Source: JBBTXM01 sp038062255 (GTDB lineage: Bacteria; Patescibacteriota; Minisyncoccia; UBA11713; 2-01-FULL-45-33). Taken from it: DNA of 20,356 nt. The position numbers were made by a program, and so were the translations under genes. Every line of letters starts with the position of its first letter. Position 1 is the stretch's first letter. Shown in pieces: positions 13,520 through 19,633 of this stretch. The stretch lies in NCBI GenBank assembly GCA_038062255.1, contig JBBTXM010000001.1, forward strand, positions 1 to 20,356. The letters run 5' to 3'. The notes under the pieces were generated by a model. The model worked only from the letters and a program-made list of their open reading frames with translations. It was not told where the DNA came from and did no database searches.

Positions 13520-14122
13520 ATGGGCAAAAGAGGCAGGCGGAATGCTAAGAGGCTGCGCGCGATTGCGGAAATAAGCAAAATGCGCAGAAGCTCCGCAAGG
13601 GCTCTGGGGAGGATGAAGAAAAAGAAGGGCGACGATACTGAAAAAATTTGCGATGCCATTTCCGCTTCTTTGCTCCGAAAAGGTCTAATAGCCGGAACAA
13701 AAAGAGCAGAAAGATGGAGCTATATGGATGTGGTTTTAAAGACGGATCGGGTTATTTGGCGGTTGAGAGACGGCGCGCCGGTCCCGGTTCAATTGAAGTC
13801 ATCTTTTGTTGGTCCGGAGGAAAAGGAAAAATTTCGGTTTTTTGAAAGAAAATACCGCAAACCGCCTGTATTTGTGGTTATTACTCCGCAAGATACAGAT
13901 TTAACAAAAATTGAAGACTCCATTCTTCGAAAGATAGATTCTTGGGGCGGTAATTTTTGGTGCGAAGACTGGCAGTTTAAATATAGTAAATTCTTTGATT
14001 TTATTGGCCACCCGGGTTTCGGGGTACTCCAAAAACGTATAAAAATATTCTTTTCGGAAAAACGAAGGGCAGAGAAAGCCCTTGATGAGAAAAAAAACGA
14101 ACCAAATGATATAAAAGAATAA
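13520..14122 (+). CDS. Basic protein with a possible PD-(D/E)XK-like core
   Basis: 200 residues from ATG 13520, supported by AAAGGAGG five bases upstream; the GTG at 13502 would lie within the repeat. The first 40 residues are extremely basic (MGKRGRRNAKRLRAI, then MRRSSARALGRMKKKKG), suggesting nucleic-acid binding. The middle WSYMDVVLKTDRVIWRLRDG-APVPVQLKSS has the spacing of a nuclease-type D...(E/Q)xK core with 'QLKSS' as in some restriction-like folds, but a catalytic acidic residue is replaced by Gln; this is only a resemblance. The C-terminal end is Lys/Glu-rich. No signal peptide. It has its own promoter with a palindromic spacer and its own terminator, so it is a single-gene unit that may be autoregulated. 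Confidence 0.65.
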   Translation: MGKRGRRNAKRLRAIAEISKMRRSSARALGRMKKKKGDDTEKICDAISASLLRKGLIAGTKRAERWSYMDVVLKTDRVIWRLRDGAPVPVQLKSSFVGPEEKEKFRFFERKYRKPPVFVVITPQDTDLTKIEDSILRKIDSWGGNFWCEDWQFKYSKFFDFIGHPGFGVLQKRIKIFFSEKRRAEKALDEKKNEPNDIKE

Positions 14123-14136
14123 ATTTTCGAATTAAA

Positions 14137-14162
14137 CCCCAGCTGACAAAGCTGGGTTTTTT
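14137..14162 (+). terminator. Terminator of the basic-protein gene
   Basis: CCCAGCT, loop GACAA, AGCTGGG, then TTTTTT. It ends 2 nt before the 3' end of the convergent tRNA-Pro. Confidence 0.9.
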
Positions 14163-14163
14163 G

Positions 14164-14234
14164 TCGGAGAGCCGAGAATCGAACTCGGACTTCATGCTCC
14201 CAAAGCATGTGTACTGCCACTATACTACTCTCCG
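14164..14234 (-). tRNA. tRNA-Pro (UGG)
   Basis: 71 nt. The acceptor pairs CGGAGAG with CTCTCCG, discriminator A, no encoded CCA. The anticodon stem is CATGC/GCATG with loop TTTGGGA (anticodon TGG), and the T arm is CCGAGTTCGATTCTCGG. The 5' C is typical of proline tRNAs. Confidence 0.94.
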
Positions 14235-14245
14235 ATTGCCTCAAT

Positions 14246-14275
14246 TTAACATAAAATTTTGTCCTGTGCTATTCT
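14246..14275 (+). promoter_or_regulatory. Promoter of the isocitrate-lyase-family gene
   Basis: TTAACA (5/6), 18 bp, TGC-extended TATTCT. The predicted start near 14282 leaves a leader of about 20 nt to ATG 14302. The TGTGCTATT around the -10 is shared with the promoter at 13435-13464. Confidence 0.45.
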
Positions 14276-14301
14276 AAAATGAGATACTTTGGATTTTTAA
14301 A

Positions 14302-15300
14302 ATGAGTAAAAAATCTCCAGGAACGTTGTTAAGGGAAGAAATAGTTGTAAATGGGGGGGCTTTTGCCTACGGCATATCAAGCGCTTTCGACGCTCTTGTG
14401 GCGTATAAGGCTGGCCAGAAAATAATGTATGTTGGCGGCTATGCCGCTTCCGGACTGCGCGGTTTTCCAGATATGGGAATAATGACTCCTACCGAAATGC
14501 TGCAGCACATTCAATATATCTGCGAGGCGGTGCCCGACGGAATCTTTATGGTTGATATAGACGATGGCTACGGCGGAGTCCATAATGTCCGGCGGATAGT
14601 TCGCGACCTTCTTACAAAAACTTCAATTGCGGCATTTCACATGGAGGACCAACGGAATCCCAAAAGATGCGGGCATATTGCCGGGAAAGAAATAGTTCCA
14701 GAAGAAGAATTTTTAGGGAAGTTGCGGGCAGCTATGGATATGCGGCGCGAACTCGATGTCTCGTGTTTGATTATAGCCAGAACTGATGCTTTCTCTGCCG
14801 CGGGGGGTAAAAAAAATCCAGATACTGGCGGAGATATTGACGAAGCTGTAAAACGAGGACTCGCCTATTCGAGAGCCGGAGCTGACATTGTGTGGTGTGA
14901 ATTTCCTACACCAGATAGAAAAAGCGCCAAAGCTTTTGCGGAAGGAATGAAAGCCCATATGCCGATTTTCGAGCTTGCTTTTAATATTTCTCCATCGTTT
15001 GAATGGAATAAATTTGAAAATCCGGTTACAACGCAAGAATTAAAAGACATGGGCTATAAATTGCTTTTTTCCACCTATCCGTCGCTTACCACCGCGGCGC
15101 ACGCTGTTTATAAAACGGCGCGCAACTTTCTTAATGACCCAATAGAGGCGCTAAAAGAGCTTCAAAGCGAAGTCGAAGGCACCCCAGCGGAAAGTATCAA
15201 AAAAATCGTTGGAGTAGATAAATACCAGGAAATTGAGATGAAATACGATCCAAATGCCAAAAAAAGGATAGAAAATTCTGAAGGATTTAAAGCGTTATAA
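14302..15300 (+). CDS. Isocitrate lyase / PEP mutase superfamily enzyme
   Basis: 332 residues forming the expected phosphoenolpyruvate/pyruvate-binding TIM barrel. Key motifs: metal-binding VDIDDGYGG (84-92), IEDQ-like HMEDQ (113-117), catalytic loop KRCGH (121-125, KKCGH in isocitrate lyases) with GKEIV after it, and ARTDA (substrate and metal site). The catalytic cysteine and the EDQ-type motif point to a lyase acting on isocitrate, 2-methylisocitrate or a related 2-hydroxy acid rather than a PEP mutase. The exact substrate cannot be told from motifs. No glyoxylate-cycle or methylcitrate-cycle partner is in the window. Own promoter and terminator. Confidence 0.85.
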   Translation: MSKKSPGTLLREEIVVNGGAFAYGISSAFDALVAYKAGQKIMYVGGYAASGLRGFPDMGIMTPTEMLQHIQYICEAVPDGIFMVDIDDGYGGVHNVRRIVRDLLTKTSIAAFHMEDQRNPKRCGHIAGKEIVPEEEFLGKLRAAMDMRRELDVSCLIIARTDAFSAAGGKKNPDTGGDIDEAVKRGLAYSRAGADIVWCEFPTPDRKSAKAFAEGMKAHMPIFELAFNISPSFEWNKFENPVTTQELKDMGYKLLFSTYPSLTTAAHAVYKTARNFLNDPIEALKELQSEVEGTPAESIKKIVGVDKYQEIEMKYDPNAKKRIENSEGFKAL

Positions 15301-15320
15301 ATTTTTAAAAATTTAAATTT

Positions 15321-15347
15321 AAAAGCTCCGCTAAGCGGAGCTTTTTT
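15321..15347. terminator. Bidirectional terminator between convergent genes
   Basis: AAAAGCTCCGC, loop TAA, GCGGAGCTTTTTT. It serves the isocitrate-lyase-family gene on the plus strand and fic on the minus strand; the fic stop codon lies in the loop. Confidence 0.9.
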
Positions 15348-16011
15348 GCATAAAATATTTCCTCATTTTTTCTTTTGACTCAAAAGCCGGATAGTAAGTT
15401 TTATGTTTATCTTTGTGAGTAAAAATAGGCGGAGGAAATATAGAAAAATAGTTACACAAAAACCAAACAAGCAATCTTCCTGTACGGCCATTTCCGTCAA
15501 TAAACGGATGAATTTCTTCGAATTCAAAATGAAAATCCGAGATTTGTTTTAGCAATTCAATTTTGTCTGTTTGCGCTTCCGGTTTCTGTTTTGTTGTTTC
15601 TTGAAATTCATTTATTTTTTGTATTAAATCCTTCATTTTTGAGGGTATAAGAAAGGGGCCAGGGCATATTTTGTATCCGACTCTAACACTATAAACCCTA
15701 TATTGCCCGATTTGATTTTTTGCTATTTTACCGATTTGATTTCTAAATCTTTCATTTTGTTCGTCTATAATTAGTTTGTGCCATTCACAAAGCATTTGTT
15801 CTGTAACTAAAAATCTGTTCCAAGCAGATATAGTCGTGTTAAATATTGCTCCCACGTGGCCACTTGTTCCAAAGTACATTTTGCAAACTTCTTTTTGAAT
15901 TTCTTGAAATGATGTGGTTATGTCTTCGATCATATTAGATTCATAAACAAATTTACTTACGAGTCTAAGCCATTGGGCTGCCATTATTTGATCGTCGTCT
16001 AATTCTTTCAT
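15331..16011 (-). CDS. Fic/DOC family protein (AMPylase type) with N-terminal inhibitory motif
   Basis: 226 residues. The canonical Fic motif HPFIDGNGRTGR lies at 168-179, so all catalytic and phosphate-anchoring residues are present. Near the N terminus, SNMIED (25-30) fits the inhibitory helix (S/T)xxxE of self-inhibited (class II) Fic proteins, with Asp replacing the usual Gly/Asn at the last position. Such proteins transfer AMP, or other NTP-derived groups, to target side chains; the target is unknown. ATG 16011 is chosen because AGGAGA precedes it by 5 nt; the SD overlaps the yraN stop. Last gene of mpl-yraN-fic. Its final codons and stop form half of the terminator hairpin. Confidence 0.9.
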   Translation of the reverse strand: MKELDDDQIMAAQWLRLVSKFVYESNMIEDITTSFQEIQKEVCKMYFGTSGHVGAIFNTTISAWNRFLVTEQMLCEWHKLIIDEQNERFRNQIGKIAKNQIGQYRVYSVRVGYKICPGPFLIPSKMKDLIQKINEFQETTKQKPEAQTDKIELLKQISDFHFEFEEIHPFIDGNGRTGRLLVWFLCNYFSIFPPPIFTHKDKHKTYYPAFESKEKMRKYFMQKSSA

Positions 16012-16018
16012 TTTTCTC

Positions 16019-16423
16019 CTATTCAAAGATCACATTTTGAACCCATCTTATTTTAGCAATTTTGTTTGAAAAATCAAGATTCATTGCTATTACATCTATC
16101 AAAAACTCTTTTTCCTCAGGAACTTTTCTGTCCAATAGATATGTTCTTATGGCTCGCGACATTCGTTGTTTTTTCCAAAGCCTGATATTTTCTTCCGGTC
16201 TGTAAAAGTCATTTACTTCATGCTTGCCCGACGAAGCCTTGGCGAAGGCGGGAGAAACACTAGCTTTAACTTCCACAAAGTGTAAAATATCATTTTTTTC
16301 GGCAATTATATCGATTTCGCCCCATTTTTTGCGGTAGTTTGTTTCTATAATATTGAATCCTCTATCTTTTAGAAATCTCACCGCCAGTTTTTCTCCGGTA
16401 TTCCCAGTTACAGCGCTGTCCAT
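16019..16423 (-). CDS. YraN/UPF0102 family nuclease-like protein
   Basis: 134 residues. The GNTGEKLAVRFL opening, WGEIDIIA (GEID at 35-38) and FVEVKA (EVK at 51-53) are the restriction-endonuclease-like core of UPF0102; the biochemical role of the family remains unsettled. Residues 58-67 (PAFAKASSGK) interrupt the usual EVK...PEE(A/N)I spacing and correspond to a dispersed GC-rich palindrome at 16225-16253. The frame is open further upstream, but ATG 16423 opens the conserved part; it overlaps the 3' end of mpl by 16 nt. The SD of fic overlaps its stop. The context indicates translational coupling along mpl-yraN-fic. Confidence 0.88.
   Translation of the reverse strand: MDSAVTGNTGEKLAVRFLKDRGFNIIETNYRKKWGEIDIIAEKNDILHFVEVKASVSPAFAKASSGKHEVNDFYRPEENIRLWKKQRMSRAIRTYLLDRKVPEEKEFLIDVIAMNLDFSNKIAKIRWVQNVIFE
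16225..16253. repeat. GC-rich palindrome translated in yraN
   Basis: Minus strand: CCCGCCTTCGCCAAGGCTTC, then GTCGGGC. It shares the CCCGCCTTCG...CTTCG...GGGC layout with the SD-carrying repeats at 13478 and 19486. Confidence 0.65.
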
Positions 16424-17817
16424 ATTTTGTCTTTTAATCCACCAAAACCTCGGCACGACATAATTATCAGGACATCATTTGGACGAGTTTCTTGTTTCAG
16501 GTGAAACAAGAGCTTGTCGATGCTGTCGCATGAACGAGATTTCTTTCCTAGCCTTATTATTTCACGTGAAACTCTGTTTTGAGAGAACAAGCCGGAAGAT
16601 CTACTTGTCTGTTTCAGATTAAACGGCAGGAATGGCTTGTAAATATAAGCTATATCGGCATTTGCTAGGGCTTCAACATAGGGCTTTTCAAAGATTTTCA
16701 TTCTAGAAGAACTAGAGCCGGGTTCAAATAAGGCAATTATTCTATTTCCGTGAAACTTAGCTCTAATAGCTTTAATTGTTTCACGGACAGCAGTTGGATG
16801 GTGAGCATAGTCGTTTATCACTGTTTTTCCGTTTTTTTCTCCGAGAAACTCGGCTCTCCTGACAACGCCATCAAATGTCGCTATCGCATTTTTTATTCGT
16901 GAAACGGGGATATTTAAGGCTAAAGAAGTAGATATGGCGGCAAGACAGTTATAGACATTAAAGCTTCCAGCAAGTTTCATATGAAACTTGCCAAGATCGT
17001 GTTTCACGTTAAACATATTAAAGGTTGTACCAGTTTGCCCAAAAGTTATATTTTTTGCAATTAAGTTTCCAGAATTTAAGCCGAATGTTTCATATGAAAC
17101 ATTTTTAACTATATCGTTTATGTTTTTGTCATCAGCGTTTATTATTAATTTTCCATTTTTGGGGATCAAGTTTATAAATTTAGAGAAAACATTTTTGGTA
17201 TCGTTTATCGAAGAGTAAACATCCAAATGGTCGTGTTCGATGTTGTTAATTATTCCTATATAGGGGCGATAATGAAAAAATTTAGGATTTTTATCAAAAA
17301 ACGATGTCGTATACTCATCGCCTTCTATAATAACGTATTTGCCATTTCCTAATTTAAAACTAGAATTAAAGTTTCTTGTGAAACCTCCGCAAAAAATTGT
17401 TGGATCTAGCCCTGCGCATTCGAGTATCCAAGCAATCAACGCCGTTGTTGTTGTTTTGCCGTGAGTGCCCGTCACAACTATTGGCAACAATTTTTTTGAT
17501 TCTATAATTTCCTCTCTAAGAACGTCAGGTAGTGACCGATAGATTTGTCCTTTAGAAATTACATATTCAAGTTCTGGATTTCCGCGTTTGATTGTGTTTC
17601 CAACAACCACAATGTCTGGCTTAAAAGTTTTCACATGAAACTCGTTATACGGAGAAAAAATTTTTATTTTTTGTTCTTTTAACATATCGGACATTGGGGG
17701 GTAGACTCCTTGGTCGGAGCCAGCAACAATGTGGCCTTTTGTTTTTAACATGCCAGCCAGCGTGCCCATCGCAATTCCTCCAATACCAATAAAATAATAT
17801 TTTTTTGTTTTTTTCAT
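16408..17817 (-). CDS. mpl: Mpl-type UDP-N-acetylmuramate:tripeptide ligase
   Basis: 469 residues of the Mur ligase superfamily. N-terminal GIGGIAMGTLAGMLK binds the UDP-sugar, the P-loop VTGTHGKTTTT lies at 115-125, and IIEGDEYTTSFFD, NIEHDHLDVY, DDYAHHPTA-like NDYAHHPTA and the C-terminal VLIIMSCRGFGGLK follow. The PKFFHYRP and GNPELEYV segments and the GDEYxxxFFDK pattern point to Mpl (murein peptide ligase, joins a recycled tripeptide to UDP-MurNAc) rather than MurC. In a reduced genome it could still serve as the MurC, which I cannot exclude. The gene holds a dense cluster of parS-like palindromes (16493-17642). TGCTATTAT lies 12 nt before the ATG, giving a leader of about 5 nt. First gene of mpl-yraN-fic. 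Confidence 0.88.
   Translation of the reverse strand: MKKTKKYYFIGIGGIAMGTLAGMLKTKGHIVAGSDQGVYPPMSDMLKEQKIKIFSPYNEFHVKTFKPDIVVVGNTIKRGNPELEYVISKGQIYRSLPDVLREEIIESKKLLPIVVTGTHGKTTTTALIAWILECAGLDPTIFCGGFTRNFNSSFKLGNGKYVIIEGDEYTTSFFDKNPKFFHYRPYIGIINNIEHDHLDVYSSINDTKNVFSKFINLIPKNGKLIINADDKNINDIVKNVSYETFGLNSGNLIAKNITFGQTGTTFNMFNVKHDLGKFHMKLAGSFNVYNCLAAISTSLALNIPVSRIKNAIATFDGVVRRAEFLGEKNGKTVINDYAHHPTAVRETIKAIRAKFHGNRIIALFEPGSSSSRMKIFEKPYVEALANADIAYIYKPFLPFNLKQTSRSSGLFSQNRVSREIIRLGKKSRSCDSIDKLLFHLKQETRPNDVLIIMSCRGFGGLKDKIWTAL
16493..17642. repeat. Cluster of parS-like (ParB-binding) palindromes within mpl
   Basis: Compared with the Bacillus-type parS TGTTTCACGTGAAACA: 16493-16508 and 17000-17015 match 15/16, 16558-16573 and 17086-17101 match 14/16. 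16610-16625, 16973-16988, 17370-17385 and 17627-17642 match 12/16. Half sites lie at 16749-16756, 16777-16785 and 16898-16905. Two sites extend to longer perfect palindromes (16970-16991, 22 bp; 17084-17103, 20 bp). They are read in three codon frames (for example KFHMKL, VSYET, GFTRN), so the constraint is on DNA. Confidence 0.75.
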
Positions 17818-17827
17818 TGCAATGAAA
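17812..17827. promoter_or_regulatory. Perfect 16-bp palindrome over the mpl start codon
   Basis: TTTCATTGCAATGAAA. It contains the start ATG of mpl and shares TTTCA/TGAAA ends with the parS-like sites, but not their CACGTG centre. It lies in the 41-bp divergent region between mpl and the dehydrogenase gene and could be a regulatory site. Confidence 0.4.
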
Positions 17828-17858
17828 CGATAATAGCATAAGATTGTTTTAAAGGTGT

Positions 17859-18689
17859 ATGAAGGAAAATATTGCCCTTTATGGCTTTGGCTATGTTGGC
17901 AGAGCTATATTTAACTTTTTAAAGGACCATTTTGCAATTTCAATCCATGACCCTGTGGGATTGGGCGGTTTTAGCCTTAAACCGCCCCATTTATTTTTTG
18001 AAAAATTTGAGGATTTGAAACCTGTAAAACACGCTATTTTGTGCGTGCCAACAGAAATGCGGGAGGACGGTTCGTGCGACACCGGTATTGTCGAAAACGT
18101 TATTAAAAAATCAAAACACGAGCATTATTTGATAAAATCAACCGTTGTGCCGGGAACCGTTGCTCGGTTGGCGAAAGAGACGGGAAAAAATTTAACCTTC
18201 AGCCCAGAATTCATTGGGGAAGGTACCTACGCAGTTCCTCATTGGAGGGGATACCCGCATCCTACCGATATGAAGCTTCACGAGTTTCATATTTTTGGCG
18301 GAGAACGCAAAACTGCCGGCGAATGGGTGAGAATTTGGCAAAAAGTTGCCGGATGGGCCCCAAAATATGTCCAGACAGACAGTACTACGGCGGAAATTGT
18401 AAAATACGCTGAGAATTCTTATCTTGCGACTCAAAAAATGTTTTTTGACCAGCTTTATGACATAGCCCAAGTTCATGGGAGTGACTACGATGCTGTTCGA
18501 GAGCTTTTGCTTTTGGATGGCCGGGTGAGCCCGGCAGTTTCCATTATTTATCCGGAAAAACGGGGGTTTGGAGGCAAGTGCCTTCCAAAAGATGTCGCTG
18601 GAATTGTCCGCCATATGGAAAGCTTGGGGCGCGACCCGCATTTTTTTAAAGCGGTTCTTGCGTCAAATAACAAGTTTAAATCAAATTGA
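17859..18689 (+). CDS. Two-domain UDP-glucose/GDP-mannose dehydrogenase-like protein
   Basis: 276 residues, versus about 400-450 for typical family members. The N-terminal Rossmann motif GFGYVG is at 9-14, LCVPTE and KSTVVPGT follow, then SPEFIGEG, the central-domain helix AEIVKYAENSYLA (catalytic Lys), and GFGGKCLPKD with the catalytic Cys at 241. The protein ends shortly after this, so the C-terminal UDP-sugar-binding domain is absent. It has the residues for NAD-dependent oxidation of a sugar nucleotide, but substrate binding must differ or come from a partner. AAAGGTG lies immediately before the ATG, too close for a standard SD. It is divergent from mpl, and the glutaredoxin gene follows with its own promoter. 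Confidence 0.82.
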   Translation: MKENIALYGFGYVGRAIFNFLKDHFAISIHDPVGLGGFSLKPPHLFFEKFEDLKPVKHAILCVPTEMREDGSCDTGIVENVIKKSKHEHYLIKSTVVPGTVARLAKETGKNLTFSPEFIGEGTYAVPHWRGYPHPTDMKLHEFHIFGGERKTAGEWVRIWQKVAGWAPKYVQTDSTTAEIVKYAENSYLATQKMFFDQLYDIAQVHGSDYDAVRELLLLDGRVSPAVSIIYPEKRGFGGKCLPKDVAGIVRHMESLGRDPHFFKAVLASNNKFKSN

Positions 18690-18703
18690 AGTTGTGATAT
18701 AAA
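18675..18703 (+). promoter_or_regulatory. Promoter of the glutaredoxin gene
   Basis: TTTAAA (4/6), 17 bp, TGA-extended TATAAA (5/6), then 8 nt to ATG 18712. It overlaps the 3' end of the dehydrogenase gene and predicts a leaderless or nearly leaderless mRNA. Confidence 0.45.
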
Positions 18704-18711
18704 ATATAAAT

Positions 18712-18948
18712 ATGCATAAGGTTACTATTTACACCACTCCAACTTGCGCTTATTGCAAGATGGCAAAGGAATTTTTTAAGCAAAATAATATAAATTACGA
18801 GGAAAAGAATGTTCTTACGGATTTGAAGGCTAGAGAAGATATGATCCACAAATCCGGCCAGATGGGCGTCCCGGTGATAGATGTTGACGGCAGTTTGATT
18901 GTTGGCTTCGACCGCAGAAGACTCGCGGAACTTTTGGGAATAAAATAA
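18712..18948 (+). CDS. Glutaredoxin-like protein (CxxC)
   Basis: 78 residues, a complete single-domain glutaredoxin of the NrdH/GlrX type. The redox motif TPTCAYC places cysteines at 12 and 15, the cis-proline lies in MGVPVIDVDG, and the C terminus GFDRRRLAELLGIK is the usual closing helix. It reduces disulfides in the cytoplasm; possible clients are ribonucleotide reductase or the peroxiredoxin encoded at 10859, but neither link is shown by the sequence. Own promoter, and a terminator that is repeated almost exactly at 19903. Confidence 0.9.
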   Translation: MHKVTIYTTPTCAYCKMAKEFFKQNNINYEEKNVLTDLKAREDMIHKSGQMGVPVIDVDGSLIVGFDRRRLAELLGIK

Positions 18949-18971
18949 ACGCCCGGGTTGCGAGCGTTTTC
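18947..18971 (+). terminator. Terminator of the glutaredoxin gene
   Basis: AAACGC and GCGTTTT pair around an 11-nt loop CCGGGTTGCGA, followed by TTTT. The same 24 nt recur at 19903-19926. Confidence 0.6.
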
Positions 18972-18983
18972 GTTTACTTTTGG

Positions 18984-19478
18984 TTAGGAAGTTTGTTCGT
19001 CTTCAAAAATTACTTCAACGTTGTGTTTCGCGAATGTTTCGCGGATTATTTTGCGTTGCTGTTGTGCAAATTCTTCCGGAGTGAGGTCTTCCGAAAATCG
19101 TCTTGAACGACCATCATTTGCTTCATAGAGCACGCCGGCATCGTCGCTGTGTTTCATTCTAAGTTCGTCGTCTGTCAACCATTGCGCCTCTTCTGGAAGA
19201 ATGTGTCGTATGGCGCTGTCGACTGCGGTCAGCCGTCCATTTAAGGTGTCAGGTTTAAATTTACACACAGCGTTGAGATAGGTTCCCACACAACAAGATC
19301 CACCAGCGTTTACGTCGTACAAGTATGCTATGTATTTCTCTTCTCTTTCATTTCCAGTTCCTGGTATAGATGAATTTTTTCTGATTCCAGGACTGCGTCT
19401 TGTCGCGTGAAACCAGTTTTTCCCTAAGACAAGTTTTCTTTTGGGCTGCGATTCTTGTGATTCTATCGTTTCCTGCAT
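18984..19478 (-). CDS. Unknown protein, cytoplasmic
   Basis: 164 residues from ATG 19478; AAGGAG lies 7 nt upstream and is part of a dispersed repeat. The N terminus is polar and basic (ESQPKRKLVLGKNWFHATRR). The middle EEKYIAYLYDVNAGGSCCVGTYL contains adjacent cysteines, and DSAIRHILPEEAQWLTDDELRM and DLTPEEFAQQQRKIIRE are helical acidic stretches. There is no signal peptide and no family that I recognise. A convincing promoter (TTGACA-16-TATAGT) gives a leader of roughly 65 nt that contains the repeat. Monocistronic, pointing toward the glutaredoxin gene. Confidence 0.6.
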   Translation of the reverse strand: MQETIESQESQPKRKLVLGKNWFHATRRSPGIRKNSSIPGTGNEREEKYIAYLYDVNAGGSCCVGTYLNAVCKFKPDTLNGRLTAVDSAIRHILPEEAQWLTDDELRMKHSDDAGVLYEANDGRSRRFSEDLTPEEFAQQQRKIIRETFAKHNVEVIFEDEQTS

Positions 19479-19485
19479 TTCTTTG

Positions 19486-19522
19486 CTCCTTCTTGCCTTG
19501 CCGAAGTTTAGACGAAGGCGGG
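19486..19522 (-). repeat. GC-rich palindrome carrying a Shine-Dalgarno, copy C
   Basis: Minus strand CCCGCCTTCGTCTAAACTTC, GGCAAGGCAAGAAGGAG, then 7 nt to ATG 19478. It aligns with copy B at 13478-13514 over its whole length. Confidence 0.7.
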
Positions 19523-19550
19523 TTTTTTGGGGGTCCAAATTCCGCTTTTA

Positions 19551-19578
19551 ACTATATCAAACCCATGGAAAATGTCAA
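19551..19578 (-). promoter_or_regulatory. Promoter of the unknown gene at 19478
   Basis: Minus strand consensus TTGACA, 16 bp, TGA-extended TATAGT (5/6). The predicted start near 19544 leaves a leader of about 65 nt with a repeat-derived SD. Confidence 0.55.
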
Positions 19579-19598
19579 TGGTTTGAGAAATTCGGTCT

Positions 19599-19627
19599 TT
19601 GACCAAGTTGTTTTAATTTGATACCAT
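19599..19627 (+). promoter_or_regulatory. Promoter of the hicB remnant
   Basis: TTGACC (5/6), 17 bp, TGA-extended TACCAT, 6 nt, ATG 19634. Leaderless spacing. Back to back with the promoter at 19551-19578. Confidence 0.45.
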
Positions 19628-19633
19628 AAATAT

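Noticed and set aside
14279..14305. Eight-codon mini-ORF (MRYFGFLK) whose TGA overlaps the ATG at 14302
   Set aside because: Its ATG lies only 3 nt after the predicted -10, upstream of the expected transcription start, so it is probably not transcribed complete. No SD.
16408..17817. Reading the parS-like palindromes as a CRISPR array or peptide repeats
   Set aside because: Spacing is irregular (about 20 to 350 nt), units are short palindromes, and they fall in different codon frames within a conserved ligase.
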